Assembly (NCBI GenBank): GCA_033297205.1
Contig: MU859074.1
Location: 1-64,000 of the forward strand
Direction of reading: 5' to 3'
Length of the DNA stretch: 64,000 bases
Origin: Pseudoneurospora amorphoporcata
Taxonomy: Eukaryota > Ascomycota > Sordariomycetes > Sordariales > Sordariaceae
The notes under the pieces were generated by a model that had not been told where the DNA came from, searched no databases, and was given only the letters and a program-made list of their open reading frames with translations. Position numbers and translations under genes: made by a program. Positions 10,211-22,819 of this stretch are shown here, piece after piece (positions within the stretch are counted from its first letter, which is position 1; each line of letters opens with the position of its first letter).

Positions 10211-11818
10211 CTACACCAGCCGCTCATACAAGCTCAACCTGCTCGGCCCACCACAGAACTCTTCCGAATCACCCGAGCACAACTCCTCACACTGGCTATC
10301 ATCAACCTCATCAGCATCACCGTTCAACGTATTCCCGCAGTAGCACTCGCTCTGGAACTCCAGCCCAGCATACCTGTACCCCCCAGTATTGCAGTACTGC
10401 ACACAACTCGTCATCGTCATGTCGTTCCTCACCCGGCGAGCACCCGTCAACGTCCTCCGCACCACATCATCCCTCACGCAACCCCCATAGTTCCAACCGA
10501 GCAATGGCGGGTCCAAGGCCGCAAAGTCCAACGGGCCCAAGTTACGCGCCTCGCTGTCGTCTCCGTTCCAGTACACCGATAGTCTGTTCGCATCACCGCA
10601 GATGGTTGCGTTCGTGGCGTCCCCTACACACCTCATCGAGCACTGCCTGTCGGCCACCAGGAGCGCTCTGGCGGGGTAATTGTCCTCATCATCGTTGGCG
10701 TCCTGATCATAGAGCCTCGTCCCACAAAAGCACTGACTGCCATACTCGGTGCCGAAATAAGGATATCCATCCTCCTCGCAGCTCAAGCGGCACTTATCCA
10801 GCGTCATGGTCGCGTCGTACGTGACTTTGCCAGTCAGACTCTTCTCACCGGTCACGGGTGAGTCGGTATAACACCCGTGGTACACGTAATTGCCGACCTT
10901 GGGCGGCTTCTCAATCATCTCGCGTCCGTAGACGGTAATCCTGTTTGCCGCGCCACATATTTCCGAAGGGTTGCCGGCGCAGGGCATGTTACATTCTCTC
11001 GCGGCGTCCGAGTCGGGAACCCGTTGCGAGTCAAAGGGCGGAGAAACGCCGCACCAGCATTCGCGGCCGTACTTGAGACCAAAGTAGGGGAAGTTGAGGT
11101 TGGTGCAGTACGCGGCACACTTGGCGGCCGTAAGCGCGTCGTCGCCCAAAAGCGAGTTGGGCAACACGCGCGGGGACGACTCGCGGTAGCAACCGAGGGC
11201 CTCGAAGCCCCGGACGTCGGCGACGCCAGGAGGGCGGTACAGAACGTTGGTGTACACTTCGATGCGCTCGCTGGCGCCGCAGGTTTGGTCGTCGTTGCCG
11301 GCATACTCGAAATCGCACTCGTCATCGTCTACCCGGGCGGCTAGAGTGGAGGGGGAGGTGGGACTGAAGCCGGAGGTGGAGGAGGCGCACCAGCATTCGC
11401 GGCCGTATTCGATGCCGAAGTAGGCGGAGGAGGGACCGCAGAAGATGGCGCAGGATTCGACGGTTAGGGTGTCAGAGGCGGTGAAGGACGTGGGGAGCAG
11501 GCGGGAAGTGGCGGAGTTGTCGCGATAGCAGCCTAGGCGGGTGCCAGGGCCGCTTATGACCCCGGTAATAGAGGGGGTATCGTCATCGTCATCGTCGTCG
11601 TCGATATCTGCGGCACCGAAGGTGGTGTTTTGGCGCTTGAGAAGCGTGGGGAAGTGGGGGCGGGGTTTGAGCTGGTTCAGGTTGATGTCGACGGCTTTGG
11701 AGTTGGCGTTGGCATTGGTGTTGTAAGGGAAGGAGGGGAAGGCGGAGAGAGAGGAGATGAGGAAGGGGAGGAGGAAGGCTCCTTGGAGGAGGACGGAGCG
11801 GGTTTGTTTGGGTGCCAT
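10211..11818 (-). CDS. Secreted protein with four WSC domains
   Basis: A 535-residue single-exon protein starting MAPKQTRSVLLQG with a hydrophobic signal peptide (about residues 8-27). An Asp-rich linker (DIDDDDDDDD) precedes four WSC domains at about 94-195, 205-300, 310-415 and 440-530. Each has the GCY...C...C...YFG-EYG-ECWCG cysteine pattern (GCYRDN, GCYRES, GCYTDS, GCVRDD). WSC domains are thought to bind carbohydrate. In yeast they sit in cell-wall stress sensors, but this protein has no transmembrane segment, serine/threonine-rich stalk or GPI signal after the last domain. A secreted wall- or polysaccharide-binding role is therefore more likely than a Wsc1-type sensor. The next upstream start is not an ATG. 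Confidence 0.9.
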   Translation of the reverse strand: MAPKQTRSVLLQGAFLLPFLISSLSAFPSFPYNTNANANSKAVDINLNQLKPRPHFPTLLKRQNTTFGAADIDDDDDDDDTPSITGVISGPGTRLGCYRDNSATSRLLPTSFTASDTLTVESCAIFCGPSSAYFGIEYGRECWCASSTSGFSPTSPSTLAARVDDDECDFEYAGNDDQTCGASERIEVYTNVLYRPPGVADVRGFEALGCYRESSPRVLPNSLLGDDALTAAKCAAYCTNLNFPYFGLKYGRECWCGVSPPFDSQRVPDSDAARECNMPCAGNPSEICGAANRITVYGREMIEKPPKVGNYVYHGCYTDSPVTGEKSLTGKVTYDATMTLDKCRLSCEEDGYPYFGTEYGSQCFCGTRLYDQDANDDEDNYPARALLVADRQCSMRCVGDATNATICGDANRLSVYWNGDDSEARNLGPLDFAALDPPLLGWNYGGCVRDDVVRRTLTGARRVRNDMTMTSCVQYCNTGGYRYAGLEFQSECYCGNTLNGDADEVDDSQCEELCSGDSEEFCGGPSRLSLYERLV

Positions 11819-13881
11819 TGTTGGCGGTTTGGGAGTCAAAAACGTCTATGAGGGGAGTACACTATCTCCCTGAGACTGAAGAGTGGTGATGGATGGCTCT
11901 GTCAGTGGGGAGGGAAGGATGGCGCCATCGTGGGATTTATACCACCACCCATCGCCAGGGTGATCCGGGCCTTTGCCGGCTTGTTGATAAGAAAAGGCAC
12001 CAGAAATTGTTGATGGCATTGGCATAGCTCATTGGGTGTAGGTGGCGCTTCGGAAAAACATACCAGCGCGGTCTCATGATGAGGAGGTGATTGCCTCCAA
12101 TGGTCTAGGGCCTGGGAAAGGGGTGTGGAGGCAAAGACCTCGGCGAAGTGAAGCCAAACTTTTGGAGCTTATAGGTGTTGTGATGGGAATGTGGATGGCA
12201 GTTTGGGGTATCAATCTCGCATTCCAAGAGTATATGGCCCAATATTAAGTAGGTACATGGAGCAATGAAGGGGCAGCTCTGGACGCCTATATCGGCCTTG
12301 GGTGTGGTGGATCTACAAGACTCTTGGTTCTCATGACCAGTTTGTTAGCCCATTAAGAGTCGGAGAGGCAATTTAGAAATATATATCAACGTCAAGGTGG
12401 TCTACTACTGAGATGTCGAGGTAGGCTAGCTGATTCTACAGTGGTGTCTCTGGAATGTGTTTTGCCCTGAGGGGAAACGCTCTGCGGGTGAAGTGGCTAA
12501 GACAGAAGCTGGACTCGCGAATTCCTGTGGCTACATGGTCCAAAACGCGTATACCACCGTGATACCGCGACGGAATGAGCGATTCTGTATGACGAGGGCG
12601 TTGCCATAAAGTCATGGTACGATCATCACGAGTGCCATGGCAGTGGAGGAGGCCGGTGCGATGGTGTCGATGGTAGATTATCATCGTTGAGTTCGTTGCT
12701 ATGAGCACCCAAGTAACCGTACTTCAAGCTTTTTTTTGCAGAACATATGAAGGTTGAGAACGTCAATGTCGATTGAACCAAGCGCAGGGGCTTTAAAAGC
12801 GGTGGGTGATGTTCGAGTGGTGGGTGACGACTGCCACATGATGTTTGAGTTGAGTGACAGATATTGCGAACTCGCAGTTGCTACGCCTGGTGCAAGGTCC
12901 AGCCTCGCCGACGCCGTATGACAGGCAAGAGCACCGGGCGAGCTGGGAAGGGGTAAAGAGGGTGGCAGAAAATTGTTATAACGGAGTAATCACGAGCGTC
13001 ACACAATAAAAGGCGGGCGGTTGAAAGTGTCTCTCATATTATGACAGGTCATCATTGATTGATCTGCCCTGATGGCTTGGGCTCAACTTGCTCGTACCAG
13101 ACTCCCTAAGTGAAGCTGTTGAGTGTCAAGATAGCTATCATCTGCCTACTTGTAGCAAGTAATTTGCTCATCGTGGCATTCTCGACAAAACCCAAGCCGA
13201 TACATGGCCAGGATATTCTGTAAACCTCTTGAAAAAGTCCAGCAACTGAATATGTAAACATCGACCCACGCCTTTGTATGTCGCTCGTCTGTAAACTTAT
13301 AAAACAAGTTGATTCCGCCACCACACAGGGAAGGCCTGCATCAGTTATAGTTCTTCTTCTCCCTCTTTGGGTACCCTTTGGGTCACTGATTGCAAAGTTT
13401 TGAGTGACTACATCCCGGACCTCGTTTGGTACCCTTTATACACGCCCATAACTTATGATCCAGTGATTGGACATAAGACCTGAACGCGCATCCAAGGCTA
13501 CCCGTAGAGGTAGGTGTGTGGTTGAGGTAGTCTGTCGCCTAGCTGATTTCACCAATGCTGGAAGAGGGCGGGTATTGGTAAGAGAGGCTGGGCACAGACT
13601 GCGCCAACATTGGCCGACATGTAGCCACCTGAACACACATTCCTCTCTCTCTCTCTCTCTTGTAACTCTCAATATGAGTCCATTATAACATACCGGTCTT
13701 CAGACCACAAAGCAAATCTCGTACAAAGCAAGAAGCATAGCAAGGTTCCCACCTCAACTCCAACAAGATAAACACCAAGTCCTTTCCATCTTTCCATCCA
13801 TACAAACACCCTTTTAATTTGTTGGTTCGTCAGTTCATCCTTCAAACAAATCAATCCTCACAGACTTCAGATTTCCAATCC
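11819..13881. other. Intergenic region, 2.1 kb
   Basis: No gene recognised. It should contain the promoter of the minus-strand WSC gene and the 3' region of the dynamin gene. A CT dinucleotide run lies near 13643-13660. The largest frames (under 90 codons) have no motif or splice partner I can defend. Confidence 0.5.
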
Positions 13882-16800
13882 TCAAGCCTCATACGTCCCA
13901 ATGGGTGTCGACGCCCGCTCACTAACCGGTGTCGCCACCCCTCCTGCATTGCCATTTGTCCTGATTGTCAAGTCCGGTCTGTTCTGACCATGTCCCTGGC
14001 TCATGCCCATAATGGTCGCCTGAGAATTAACAGCGGTAGCGGTAGCCATCTGCTCCCTATTCTCCAAATTGACGATGATCTCCATGGCTTGATCGAGTCT
14101 CTCCTTCTCCACCTTCAACTCTCTGCGCTTGCGCTCAGTCTCCGGTCCCTCGCTCATCAGCCTGTTGAAGATCTCTAGTCCGGTGCCGGAGGTGCGGCTG
14201 TACAGACCCAGCTTCTCGTGCAGGTAGGTATCGATGACAGAGGCGACGCGCGGGAGGAGGCCGGACATGATATGAATGGCCACGATGTCGATGAAGCGGC
14301 TGGCAGCCGTCAGGTAGTAGCCGCGCACGTATGCAGCAACAGTGATCTCTTGATCATACGGATCCGGGCCGATCAGTTTCAGCTCTTTGGCCATTTTGGC
14401 CTGTTCCTGCGCCAGCTCCTCCTCCGTCAGCTCCTCCATCTTACGGATGGCTGGGGACTCGCCGGTTCGAGCGGCCATTCTGAGGAAGTGCCGGTGGCGC
14501 TCGAGGATGCGCTTTTCCGAGGCTTTGTTGCGCTGGAGGGCGTCTTCATCTTTGGTGAAGATGCGCTGGGTCTCAAGATTGTAGATGAGGTTGAGCTGGT
14601 TGCGAACCTCCTCTTTATGCTTCTCCATGAAGGACTTCATGTGCTCCACGGACTCTCGGTATACCATACGGTTCTTGAGATTGGAGAAGGCGTTGTCGAG
14701 AATTTTCATGACCTCGTTCTGCAGGAATAGGATCGTCTGGTTGACGAAGTTCTCAAGGTGAGGACCCCAGGTTCTGGCCACCTCGGTGTAAAGCGGCTCG
14801 TAGACCGAGGCCGACACAAGCCCAGGCTGGCCGGGTATAGCGCTCCGTCGAATGATCGTACGGAGCTCCATCAGGTTCTTGGAGTGAGGAGCGAGGCCGC
14901 CGCCAGGTCCAGGAGAGAAAGGGAACTGCCCGGGGCCTGGTGTACCCCGCAGGGTGGCAGAAGTCGAAGGCGACATAATCATGCGGTCGCTATCTTCGGC
15001 CTTGATTTGGCCGCGACGCTTTGACGGCGTCATGTTTATGTCTTGTGCAAGCGACCTCTTTCTAGGAGTTTGTCCCAGCGGGGCGGGAGTGGCCATCGGA
15101 CTGTTATCGTCGATGGTGATCACATCCGGCTCCTTGACGATGAACTTCGGTTTGCTTCCAAGAATTCGCTTCTTGAAGGGTTCGGCAAAAAGACAATCCC
15201 ACTGGCTCATAAATTCTTGCTGGAGCACGCGGGTTTTGACATTGGTCGCGAATTCCGCCAAGCTGCGCATAATCTCCATCTCTGGATTCGGCGGCGGATT
15301 GGGATACTTTTCGAGCTGTTCCTCAATCCTCAGAAGGCGGTTATGGACCTTCTGCTTGACCTCGGGAAGACTGGACGAAAACACCGTTAGCATTCAGAAA
15401 CCACATGGGAAACAGGACGACACTTACACCTTGGAAAATTCTCGACCAAGAGTGATAGACAAGAACTCCTTCAACTTCTCGATACCGCACCTATCACGGT
15501 ACTTCTCGAAGATCTCAGGCCATTGACCCATCGTAGCCGAGTCCGCAGTCCTGTTGAAGAAGGCCTCCTCGAATTTGTTCTGCTCGTCCAAGTCACTACC
15601 TTGGCGAGAAGTGATAAAGTAGCCCAAGCCTGTGCGATGAGCTTGCTCGTTCAGCATCGAAAGCCAAGAGGAAAAGCCATTTATCTCCCTTGGTAAAAGA
15701 TCGGCCTTCGTCATGACTCCCACGCAGCGATCTTCCGCCTTCATCTCTTGGATCAACTTGAACGCGAAGCTATTCTCGGCATCCTGGTTCATGGGCACAG
15801 CCCAAAGGATGATGGCGTTTTGGCGAGAGATATACTCGCAAGTAAGATTGCGGACGACTCGCTCTAGGAATCTGTCCTCGGGGCGCTTGGCGGTGATGAA
15901 AACGCCGGGAAGGTCATAGAAGTTAAGATCAGCGAGGTCTGGGCCTTTGACCTCGAGAGCGACCGTGTTGGGGGAGAATTGAGCCTCTCCGTGAGCCTCC
16001 TTCTCCTTGATCCGATCCAAATGCTCACGACGAGCGGCGTCAGATTGCCCACTTTCATTCTTGAGACGAGGAACGAAAAAGCGATAAGGTGTGCTAGGGT
16101 TGAGAATGGCAACCTGGGCACAGCGGAGGAGGGTCTCAATTTCTTCGGCATCGAAGCGGTCTCGAACCGTCTTGAACTCCTTCCGAGTCTGGCGACTGGG
16201 GTCGAGCTTCACCCAGGGTGGGAATCTGTCGCTGTTGGTAACATCCTGGAGGGTGATCGGATGGTTGCGAGGGACAAAGGCATAGTCCTCCTTGAGGAAC
16301 ACACGGCATGACCACTCGTCAGCGCGCGAGATGCGAATGTGGATAGGGCATCTGGTGCAAGTTCCACTGCTCCTTGGAAGACTGAGACCGGCAATGGCTG
16401 ACATCAAACTCGACTTCCCAGAGGATTGGTCGCCAACGAGAACAAGCTCTGGAAGGCTGACGACATGCTGAATGCCTCTTGCCTGAAGCTCGCCCAAGGC
16501 ATCGTTGATATCCTTGAGCTCTTGGCCAAAATCCTTGAGTGCCTGGCCGGGGCCGACAAAGGACCGGTCCATGTTGACGAAGCTCCTGGGCGTAGGAAGG
16601 TCCTGCTCCACGACTTCGGCCTTGGTCTTGACTTCCATCAGCATGCATTCATCATCCTGGTCTTCACCGTTGACCTCCATGTCGCCAATGACTGACGCGC
16701 CAGGCGCAAGTCTGGTGTCCACGCTAGCTGTGACGAAATTGTCAGTTTACGATCGCCAAACTGAGTTCAACGAGGGGGATCTGGGACTCACGGGCATCTG

Positions 16801-17044
16801 ACCGCTGCATGCGTCTCTCCACTTCTGAGGGTGCAAAGTCCACCGTCATGTTGTCATCCTCATTGACTCTAGGCAGTTGATAACCGGGTTCCCGCTTGAT
16901 GCGGGCATGTTGATTTGCGCGGCGCATGTTCGTTTGGGTCTGCCAAAAAGTGTGAGATTTTTGTGTGAAAAAAAGGGCACAACAGCAAAGCAAGCAAAGG
17001 AGGGTAGAGGAGAGTACCAGTAAACTTTGCAAACTTACCATCAT
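13882..17044 (-). CDS. Dynamin-superfamily GTPase (Mx/dynamin type)
   Basis: A large GTPase of the dynamin family, which self-assembles on membranes or other scaffolds and hydrolyses GTP. Four exons: 17044-17039, 16939-16792, 16727-15428 and 15370-13882, with introns of 99, 64 and 57 nt. All junctions keep phase and give 980 residues. G1 is GDQSSGKSS at about 150-158, G2 is in the GTCTRCP segment, G3 is FYDLPGV and G4 is MTKADLL. A long helical stalk with charged heptads follows, and the C-terminus is low complexity. There is no pleckstrin-homology domain or proline-rich tail of classical dynamin and no mitochondrial presequence, so it is closer to the fungal Mx-like group than to Vps1 or Dnm1. 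The first coding exon is only six bases (ATGATG). The cellular target is unknown. Confidence 0.88.
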
Positions 17045-18505
17045 AAACACTGGACTCACCCTGTGAAAATGTGATTCAGCAAGGAATCATGAAAACCTCA
17101 GATCCAGCTGAGGCCGACGACACCACCGACGAATCCAGTTCACGACGAATATATCTTGGTGACAACGAGGAGTGGTGATTACAGCGATGGTGAGAGGGTA
17201 TCCAGGCGGGTATCAGTGAAGCTCTAGATATGGGAGTATTGTGGTGAACGATGGTGAAGATGTGGGTTGGGTATTTGGTGTGAGGGAAGATGTAAGTAAG
17301 TGCCTTGGAGGAGGAGTGCTTCCAATGACCAAACAAGATGGTGGGGTAGATGGGAGAAAAAGAAAAGAGGCAGCAGTCCAATCTTGACGACTAAAAGAGG
17401 ATGAGAGGGCAGGTCTCAGGTCCGGCTCCTATTGGTGCTAGGCACTGCTAAGAAAAGAGGGGTAAGGGTGAGACAGCGTTAACAGATTCGATCTTGGAGA
17501 GGAGGGAGTAAGGTGGAGGGAGGAAGCGAGGTCGAGTGTTGCAAGAGAAGCGGATATCGAGCAGAGATTCGCGATAAGAATCTCATTTGCATGCAAGTCC
17601 CCCAAGGGCAAGATTCCCGGTGTGTGCCTGAATTATGGTGGGGGCGTATTCAATCCCGTCCGATGCAAGCACTTTGCAAACAATAGGCAGTTTTTGGTTG
17701 GCTTCCGTTATCGAGTGTCGAGGTCCCCTCCAAGGCAGCAAACGCGTCAGTTCGTCGCGACTTAAAATCTGCCACTTTACGCGACCCCAGCGAGTCTGGG
17801 CCAACCCTGCAGTGGTCTGCCTGTACCGTAGCAGTACTCTATCGAAAGTAACGTCCAATGAGGGAGGCCATTTGGACACTCGACAGCTGTACAACTGGAC
17901 GGAAATGGAAGGATAGCAAACACATCTTGCATCACAAGGAGAAAGCACAAGTATCAAGAGATTGAACAAAGGATTGTGCGCATTTTTTTCAAGTGGTGTT
18001 AATTTCATCTTGATAATGTTTGACTGGTGGTCCTCTTGGCTTGGAGCTGTCGATGCTGACGATGACTTCCTGCCACTGCCTGCCGGGACTTTGACACCAC
18101 TCAGCCCCACCAAAAAGGACAAAGTGGGGAAGGAACCAATCTGCAGCGCCAGTTCGAGGCCGTGCCCGTTGCCTCTGTCCTCCAAAAACAGAGTTCCACT
18201 TGGGTGTTCACGTGGGGCACCGCCCGTGAGACCGGGGACTGCCCGCTTCAGGGGATTTGGGGATGGATGGAGAGCTAGCAGTGGACCTGCAGGTGCCTGG
18301 TGGGTGTCCTCTAAGAAGCAGTCCAGGCCAGTTACACCATTGACCGCAGCACCAGCGTACGACATCCCGTCTTCGAGACCGTCTAATTAAACACACTTGT
18401 TGATCTCCTCGATCATTTTTTTTTCTCCCTCTTTTTACATCTCAGCTCTCTTCTTATCCCAAGTAACGACTGTATCAACCACATCTGGGAACCCATACAC
18501 AAACG
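17045..18505. promoter_or_regulatory. Divergent intergenic region between the dynamin and GMPPA genes
   Basis: About 1.46 kb separates the two divergent start codons, so both promoters must lie here. I see no decisive TATA or factor site. A 260-codon minus-strand frame (18365-17583) has no domain or signal and is treated as chance. Confidence 0.5.
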
Positions 18506-20112
18506 ATGTCTCTCCAGGTCCCTTACCACACCAAGGCCAACGGGGCCGCTGGCGGCGCAACCAAGGCCGTCATCCTGGTGAGTAGTTCCAGACCTCCTTG
18601 ACGGGAACTACTACGAAATCCACCCTGAGTCGTGGTTGTGTAGTCATCGGGGTAGCTTCTATCCGAGACAGCACGCAATGGAATGTTGACATCTGAACCC
18701 CATTCTAGGTCGGAGGTGCCTCGCGCGGTACTCGCTTCAGACCCCTTTCCCTCGATGTCCCCAAGGTATGTCAACGCCATTCTCCAAAAGTCCCAAATCC
18801 CAATTGGCGTTAGCTAACCCTCACCGACAACCACCAGCCCCTCTTCGACGTCGCCGGCCACCCCATCATCTGGCACTGCCTAACCGCCGTCGCCAAAGTC
18901 CCGTCGATCCACGAAGTCTACCTAATCGGCTACTACGACGAGTCCGTCTTCCGGGACTTCATCAAAGATGCCGCCCACGAATTCCCCCAGCTGACCATCA
19001 AGTACCTTCGTGAATACCAAGCCCTGGGCACCGCCGGCGGCCTGTACCACTTCCGCGACATCATCCTCAAGGGTCGCCCCGAGCGCCTCTTCGTCCTCAA
19101 CAGCGATGTCTGCTGCTCTTTCCCCTTGGGCGAAATGCTTCGCCTCTTTGAAGAAAAAGACGCCGAGGCCGTGATCATGGGCACCCGCGTGTCGGAAGAC
19201 GCCGCGACCAACTTCGGCTGCATCGTCAGCGACGCGCACACGCGCCGCGTGCTGCACTACGTCGAGAAGCCCGAGAGCCACATTTCCAACTTGATCAACT
19301 GCGGCGTGTACCTGTTCTCTACCGAAGCCATCTTCCCCTCTATTCGCACGGCCATCAAGCGCCGCACCGATCGTCCCAACCGGTTGATTCGCTACCCCTC
19401 CGCCGAGAACCTCGAGTCCTCGTTTATTGCTCAAGCCGACGAAGACGACGAGGAATCCGAGAAGCGCTCTGAAGTGATCCGCCTCGAGCAGGACATCTTG
19501 TCGGACATGGCCGATAGCAAGCAGTTCTTTGTTTACGAGACGCAGGATTTCTGGCGCCAGATCAAGACGGCCGGGTCCGCCATCCCCGCCAACGCTTTGT
19601 ACCTGCAAAACGCGTGGCAGAGCGGTTCCCCCGAATTGGCCCAGCCTCAACCGAACCACATCATCGCGCCCGTGTTCATCCACCCCACTGCGCGCGTCGA
19701 TCCCACGGCCAAGTTGGGTCCCAACGTGAGCATCGGTCCCCGCGCCGTGGTCGGTGCCGGCGCCCGTGTGAAGGAGAGTATTGTGTTGGAGGATTCCGAG
19801 ATCAAGCACGATGCTTGTGTCTTGTACTCGATCATTGGCTGGAACAGCCGCGTGGGCGCGTGGGCCCGTGTCGAGGGTACGCCCACGCCGGTGACGAGCC
19901 ATACGACGAGCATCATCAAGAATGGTGTCAAGGTGCAGGCCATCACCATTTTGGGCAAGGAGTGTGCGGTTGGCGATGAGGTGCGCGTGCAGAACTGCGT
20001 GTGCTTGCCTTTTAAGGAGTTGAAGAGGGTGAGTTTTGTCGTTCCGCTTTGTGTGCTAGAATACTTGCTAACATGGGTATTATAGGACGTTGCCAACGAG
20101 GTTATCATGTAG
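18506..20112 (+). CDS. GMPPA-type mannose-1-phosphate guanylyltransferase subunit
   Basis: Nucleotidyltransferase of GDP-mannose metabolism, which supplies protein glycosylation and wall mannan in the cytosol. Four exons: 18506-18577, 18709-18765, 18838-20028 and 20086-20112, all in phase, give 448 residues. The N-terminal catalytic-fold signature is VGGASRGTRFRPLSLDVPKP at about 25-44. Typical later motifs are EYQALGTAGGLYHF, LNSDVCCSFP and VEKPESHISNLINCGVY. A left-handed beta-helix hexapeptide domain follows (ARVDPTAKLGPNVSIGPRAV, about 330 onward). The S-R insertion in the glycine loop and the FRPLSLDVPKPLF motif match the GMPPA (regulatory) branch rather than the GMPPB catalytic branch (GGYGTRLRPLTL). 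Its likely role is therefore feedback control of GDP-mannose synthesis. The last exon codes only eight residues. Confidence 0.9.
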
Positions 20113-20597
20113 AGTGACGAATTGGCGAGGCTGAAAAGATTTGATGCGAGAGGATGGAGCGATGATGAGATACCACTGAAGCCGAGGCCGCTTCAATTTT
20201 AATCAAAAAGAGCTCTTGCAAGATTCGAGTTATGGCTACCTAACATCAGACTCACTGTATCTCGTTGCTAAACCACCGAGCAGCCACATCCCAGATAGCC
20301 AGGTCGGAGCATATTTTTCATGGCCAGAGAAAAGTTCAATAGCAATGGTAACATTCTGCATTTCCCTTGTTGCTTTTCGAAATCCCGGGCCTGAAAGACA
20401 CACACAAGATGTCCGACTGGATGGCATACAGCGACAGAACTACACCACATTCTCCTCATCTTGGGCCCATCCACACAAGAGCTCCTGCCCTGAGATCATA
20501 CAAGCCTGAGACGCAACACACTTTTCTGGCGATATATACTTTCTCATCATTATCAACACCACCTATCAAGGAACGGCTTGGCTCATTCTTCATGCCA

Positions 20598-22819
20598 TCA
20601 AGCGAGGCCACTCTGTCGTCTGCTCATGAGCTTCATAATCGGACTGTCCTCATCCTCACTGTCAAGAATACCGGGAAACATCTTCTCAGTCTGCGAGTTC
20701 TGCAGCGGCTGAAAATCGAACGACATGTCGGTTGGCGGATATCTGTTGTTGGGGTCATCCACCAAGCTATCGCCAATGTCTTCGTCACTAGAAGTGGCGT
20801 TCTCCATTTCTTCTGGGACTGGATCCGGACGCAAGAATGCGGGTGTAACGGCGAAGGACGGAGGACCTTGCTGTGCTTCCGGAGGAGTATCCAGAAGATT
20901 ATTATCATTGATGCTTTCCAGGAAGTCGGACACAGCTTGGGCGTCCGGTGTGGAAGGCGTACGTGCGGGAGGAGGAGGAGGAGGAGCATGACCGACTTTC
21001 GCCCTCTTGGCCCTCGTGTTCGAGACATTGCCCCCTCCCACCTGACCGCTGTCATTTGCGGCAAGTCTCTTGCTGCTTCTCGTTCGGGACAGTTGACTTT
21101 GCTGTGTCTGACTCTCGCGTACAACCTCTTGGGTTTCAGGCAGATTGGATGTCACGTCTTCGTAGATTTGCTGCACGACATTAGCCACGGTTCATGTCTC
21201 TGGGCCTTTGGTCACGGGCTCGTTGCCCGACTTACCAAGGGACGCTTTGGCTTTCTCTTTTGAGTGCTGGGAGGTCTTGGGGTTGGGGCCTGCTTCTGTG
21301 TCGAGGCTGGCTTCTGTGCCGCCGTCTTCGTCACTTGTTTCGCTTTCACGTTCGGCTTCTTTGCGGCGGGTCGGGTCGCCTTCTTTTGAGGAGCCTTTGC
21401 TCTGGCTTTTCCTTGTGACCTTTGGTTCTGAACTGGGGAAGCTTTGTGCTCATCCTTGGTCTCTTTTTCTTTCTGTCGCTGGTTCATTTTCTCCGTTTCA
21501 TGGGCTCGCAATGTTCTCTGCCGCGTGTTGATGGCCCGCATTGGTTCTTGGGCCGCTTTGCGTTTGGTATTTGCTTGCTTCTTGGGCTTTGGGGCTTCAA
21601 GATTCTGGGGTGTGTTGTCATCTTGCCCAGATGGGGAATTCGGCTTGGGTTCGTTGGTGCTTTCACTGACAGGAGCGATGGGTACGCTCTGGATTGGTTG
21701 AGGATCTTGTCTGAGTGGTTCTATCCTATTCTGGGGTCAGCAAAGGGAACAAGAGAATGTGAGCAGTGTCAGCATACTCTAGCTTCGCGATCAAGTCATA
21801 GCGGTATCCTTCTCTCTGCTGAAGCTTGAGATTGGCATCGTCGAATTCGGTACGATCAAACTTCCAGACACCAATGGTGGGAATATCGGGTAGTTCATCG
21901 GCGTGGAAGGCCATAGCCCAATACAGAGGTCCTTTCAAACAAGTCAATTACATGCTTAATAAAGGGTTATGCCGTTTGTAGGGTAGCCCAGAGTGTCTGG
22001 GGTCCATGGCGGCGTATACTGCAGCTGGGTTGGGTGCGCAATGATAGCCGTACTACTCACCGTTGAGAGAGGCAAGCCGGCTCAGATAGTCACCCAGGTT
22101 CCAGAGCTTGAAGTTGCTGTCGGATATGTGATACTCCCCGATTCCTGCCCTCCAGATGTCGATTCCACATTTTCCGTCAGGGGGGTACTTGAACACCAAA
22201 GTGTAGTACTCGATCAAGCAGTCTTCATCCCAGGTTTTGGATCTCAAGAAGCTGATGCGGAATTTGACCAGATGTTCGGTTTCGAGAACGGGGATTATGT
22301 CGTTGGTCTAGTCCACCAAAAGGTCAGCAACACCGTATCTGAGATGTGTCTGGAAGGTGACTGGTCCTGACCAGGATTCCCAAGAAGCGTTTGAGAGAGT
22401 AGTCATCCTCCTCGTGCAGGAATACGGTGGTCAATTGTTCCCTCAAGATTTCTCCGTCGAAGGTCGGTATGCCTGATCTTGAGGCCATGACTTCTTCAAA
22501 CGTCTTTGAGACAATGTCACTCAGGGGTAAGACATGGAAGAAGTGCGATGGGAAAGCGCGTCTGGAAATGGTCAGTGATTCCACGAAGCGGAAGAGTGCT
22601 TGAAGCCACGACCGAAATCAGCAATGGTTCATACCGAGCATATAGTATCTGGCTGATCTGTAAAGGGTCTTAGTTTCCGCGAGATATGAAGAGGTCGATT
22701 TTTCTGGCGCAGCGGACAAGGAAGGGGACGGCACTCACGGCAGTCACAAACACTGTCTTGCACAGCTGGAAGTCGCGCTTCCGCAATGCACGGGTTCCAT
22801 AGGTCTGGGGATTCGCCAT
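20598..22819 (-). CDS. HORMA-domain protein with basic, disordered C-terminal half
   Basis: Seven exons assembled from splice signals: 22819-22739, 22657-22635, 22561-22372, 22307-22061, 21931-21778, 21725-21236 and 21170-20598. All phases agree, giving 585 residues. Residues about 17-225 match the HORMA fold seen in Hop1, Mad2 and Rev7: a helix with VTAISQILYARRAFPSHFF, then SLKRFLGIL and the core strand CLIEYYTLVFKYPPDG. HORMA proteins bind short closure motifs and act in meiotic chromosome axes, checkpoint signalling or translesion synthesis. The C-terminal half is Lys/Arg/Pro/Ala-rich (KKATRPAAKKPNVKAKQ) and ends acidic (ILDSEDEDSP). Unlike many Hop1 proteins, no zinc finger or PHD is visible. 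One donor (GTCAGG at 22371) and one acceptor (AATAG at 21726) are weak and should be checked. A meiotic axis role is an inference. Confidence 0.75.

Noticed and set aside
17583..18365. 260-codon minus-strand ORF between the dynamin and GMPPA genes
   Set aside because: No domain, signal or splice support. It covers a divergent promoter and its composition looks random.
18922..19902. 326-codon ORF antisense to the guanylyltransferase gene
   Set aside because: Shadow of a strongly conserved sense gene.
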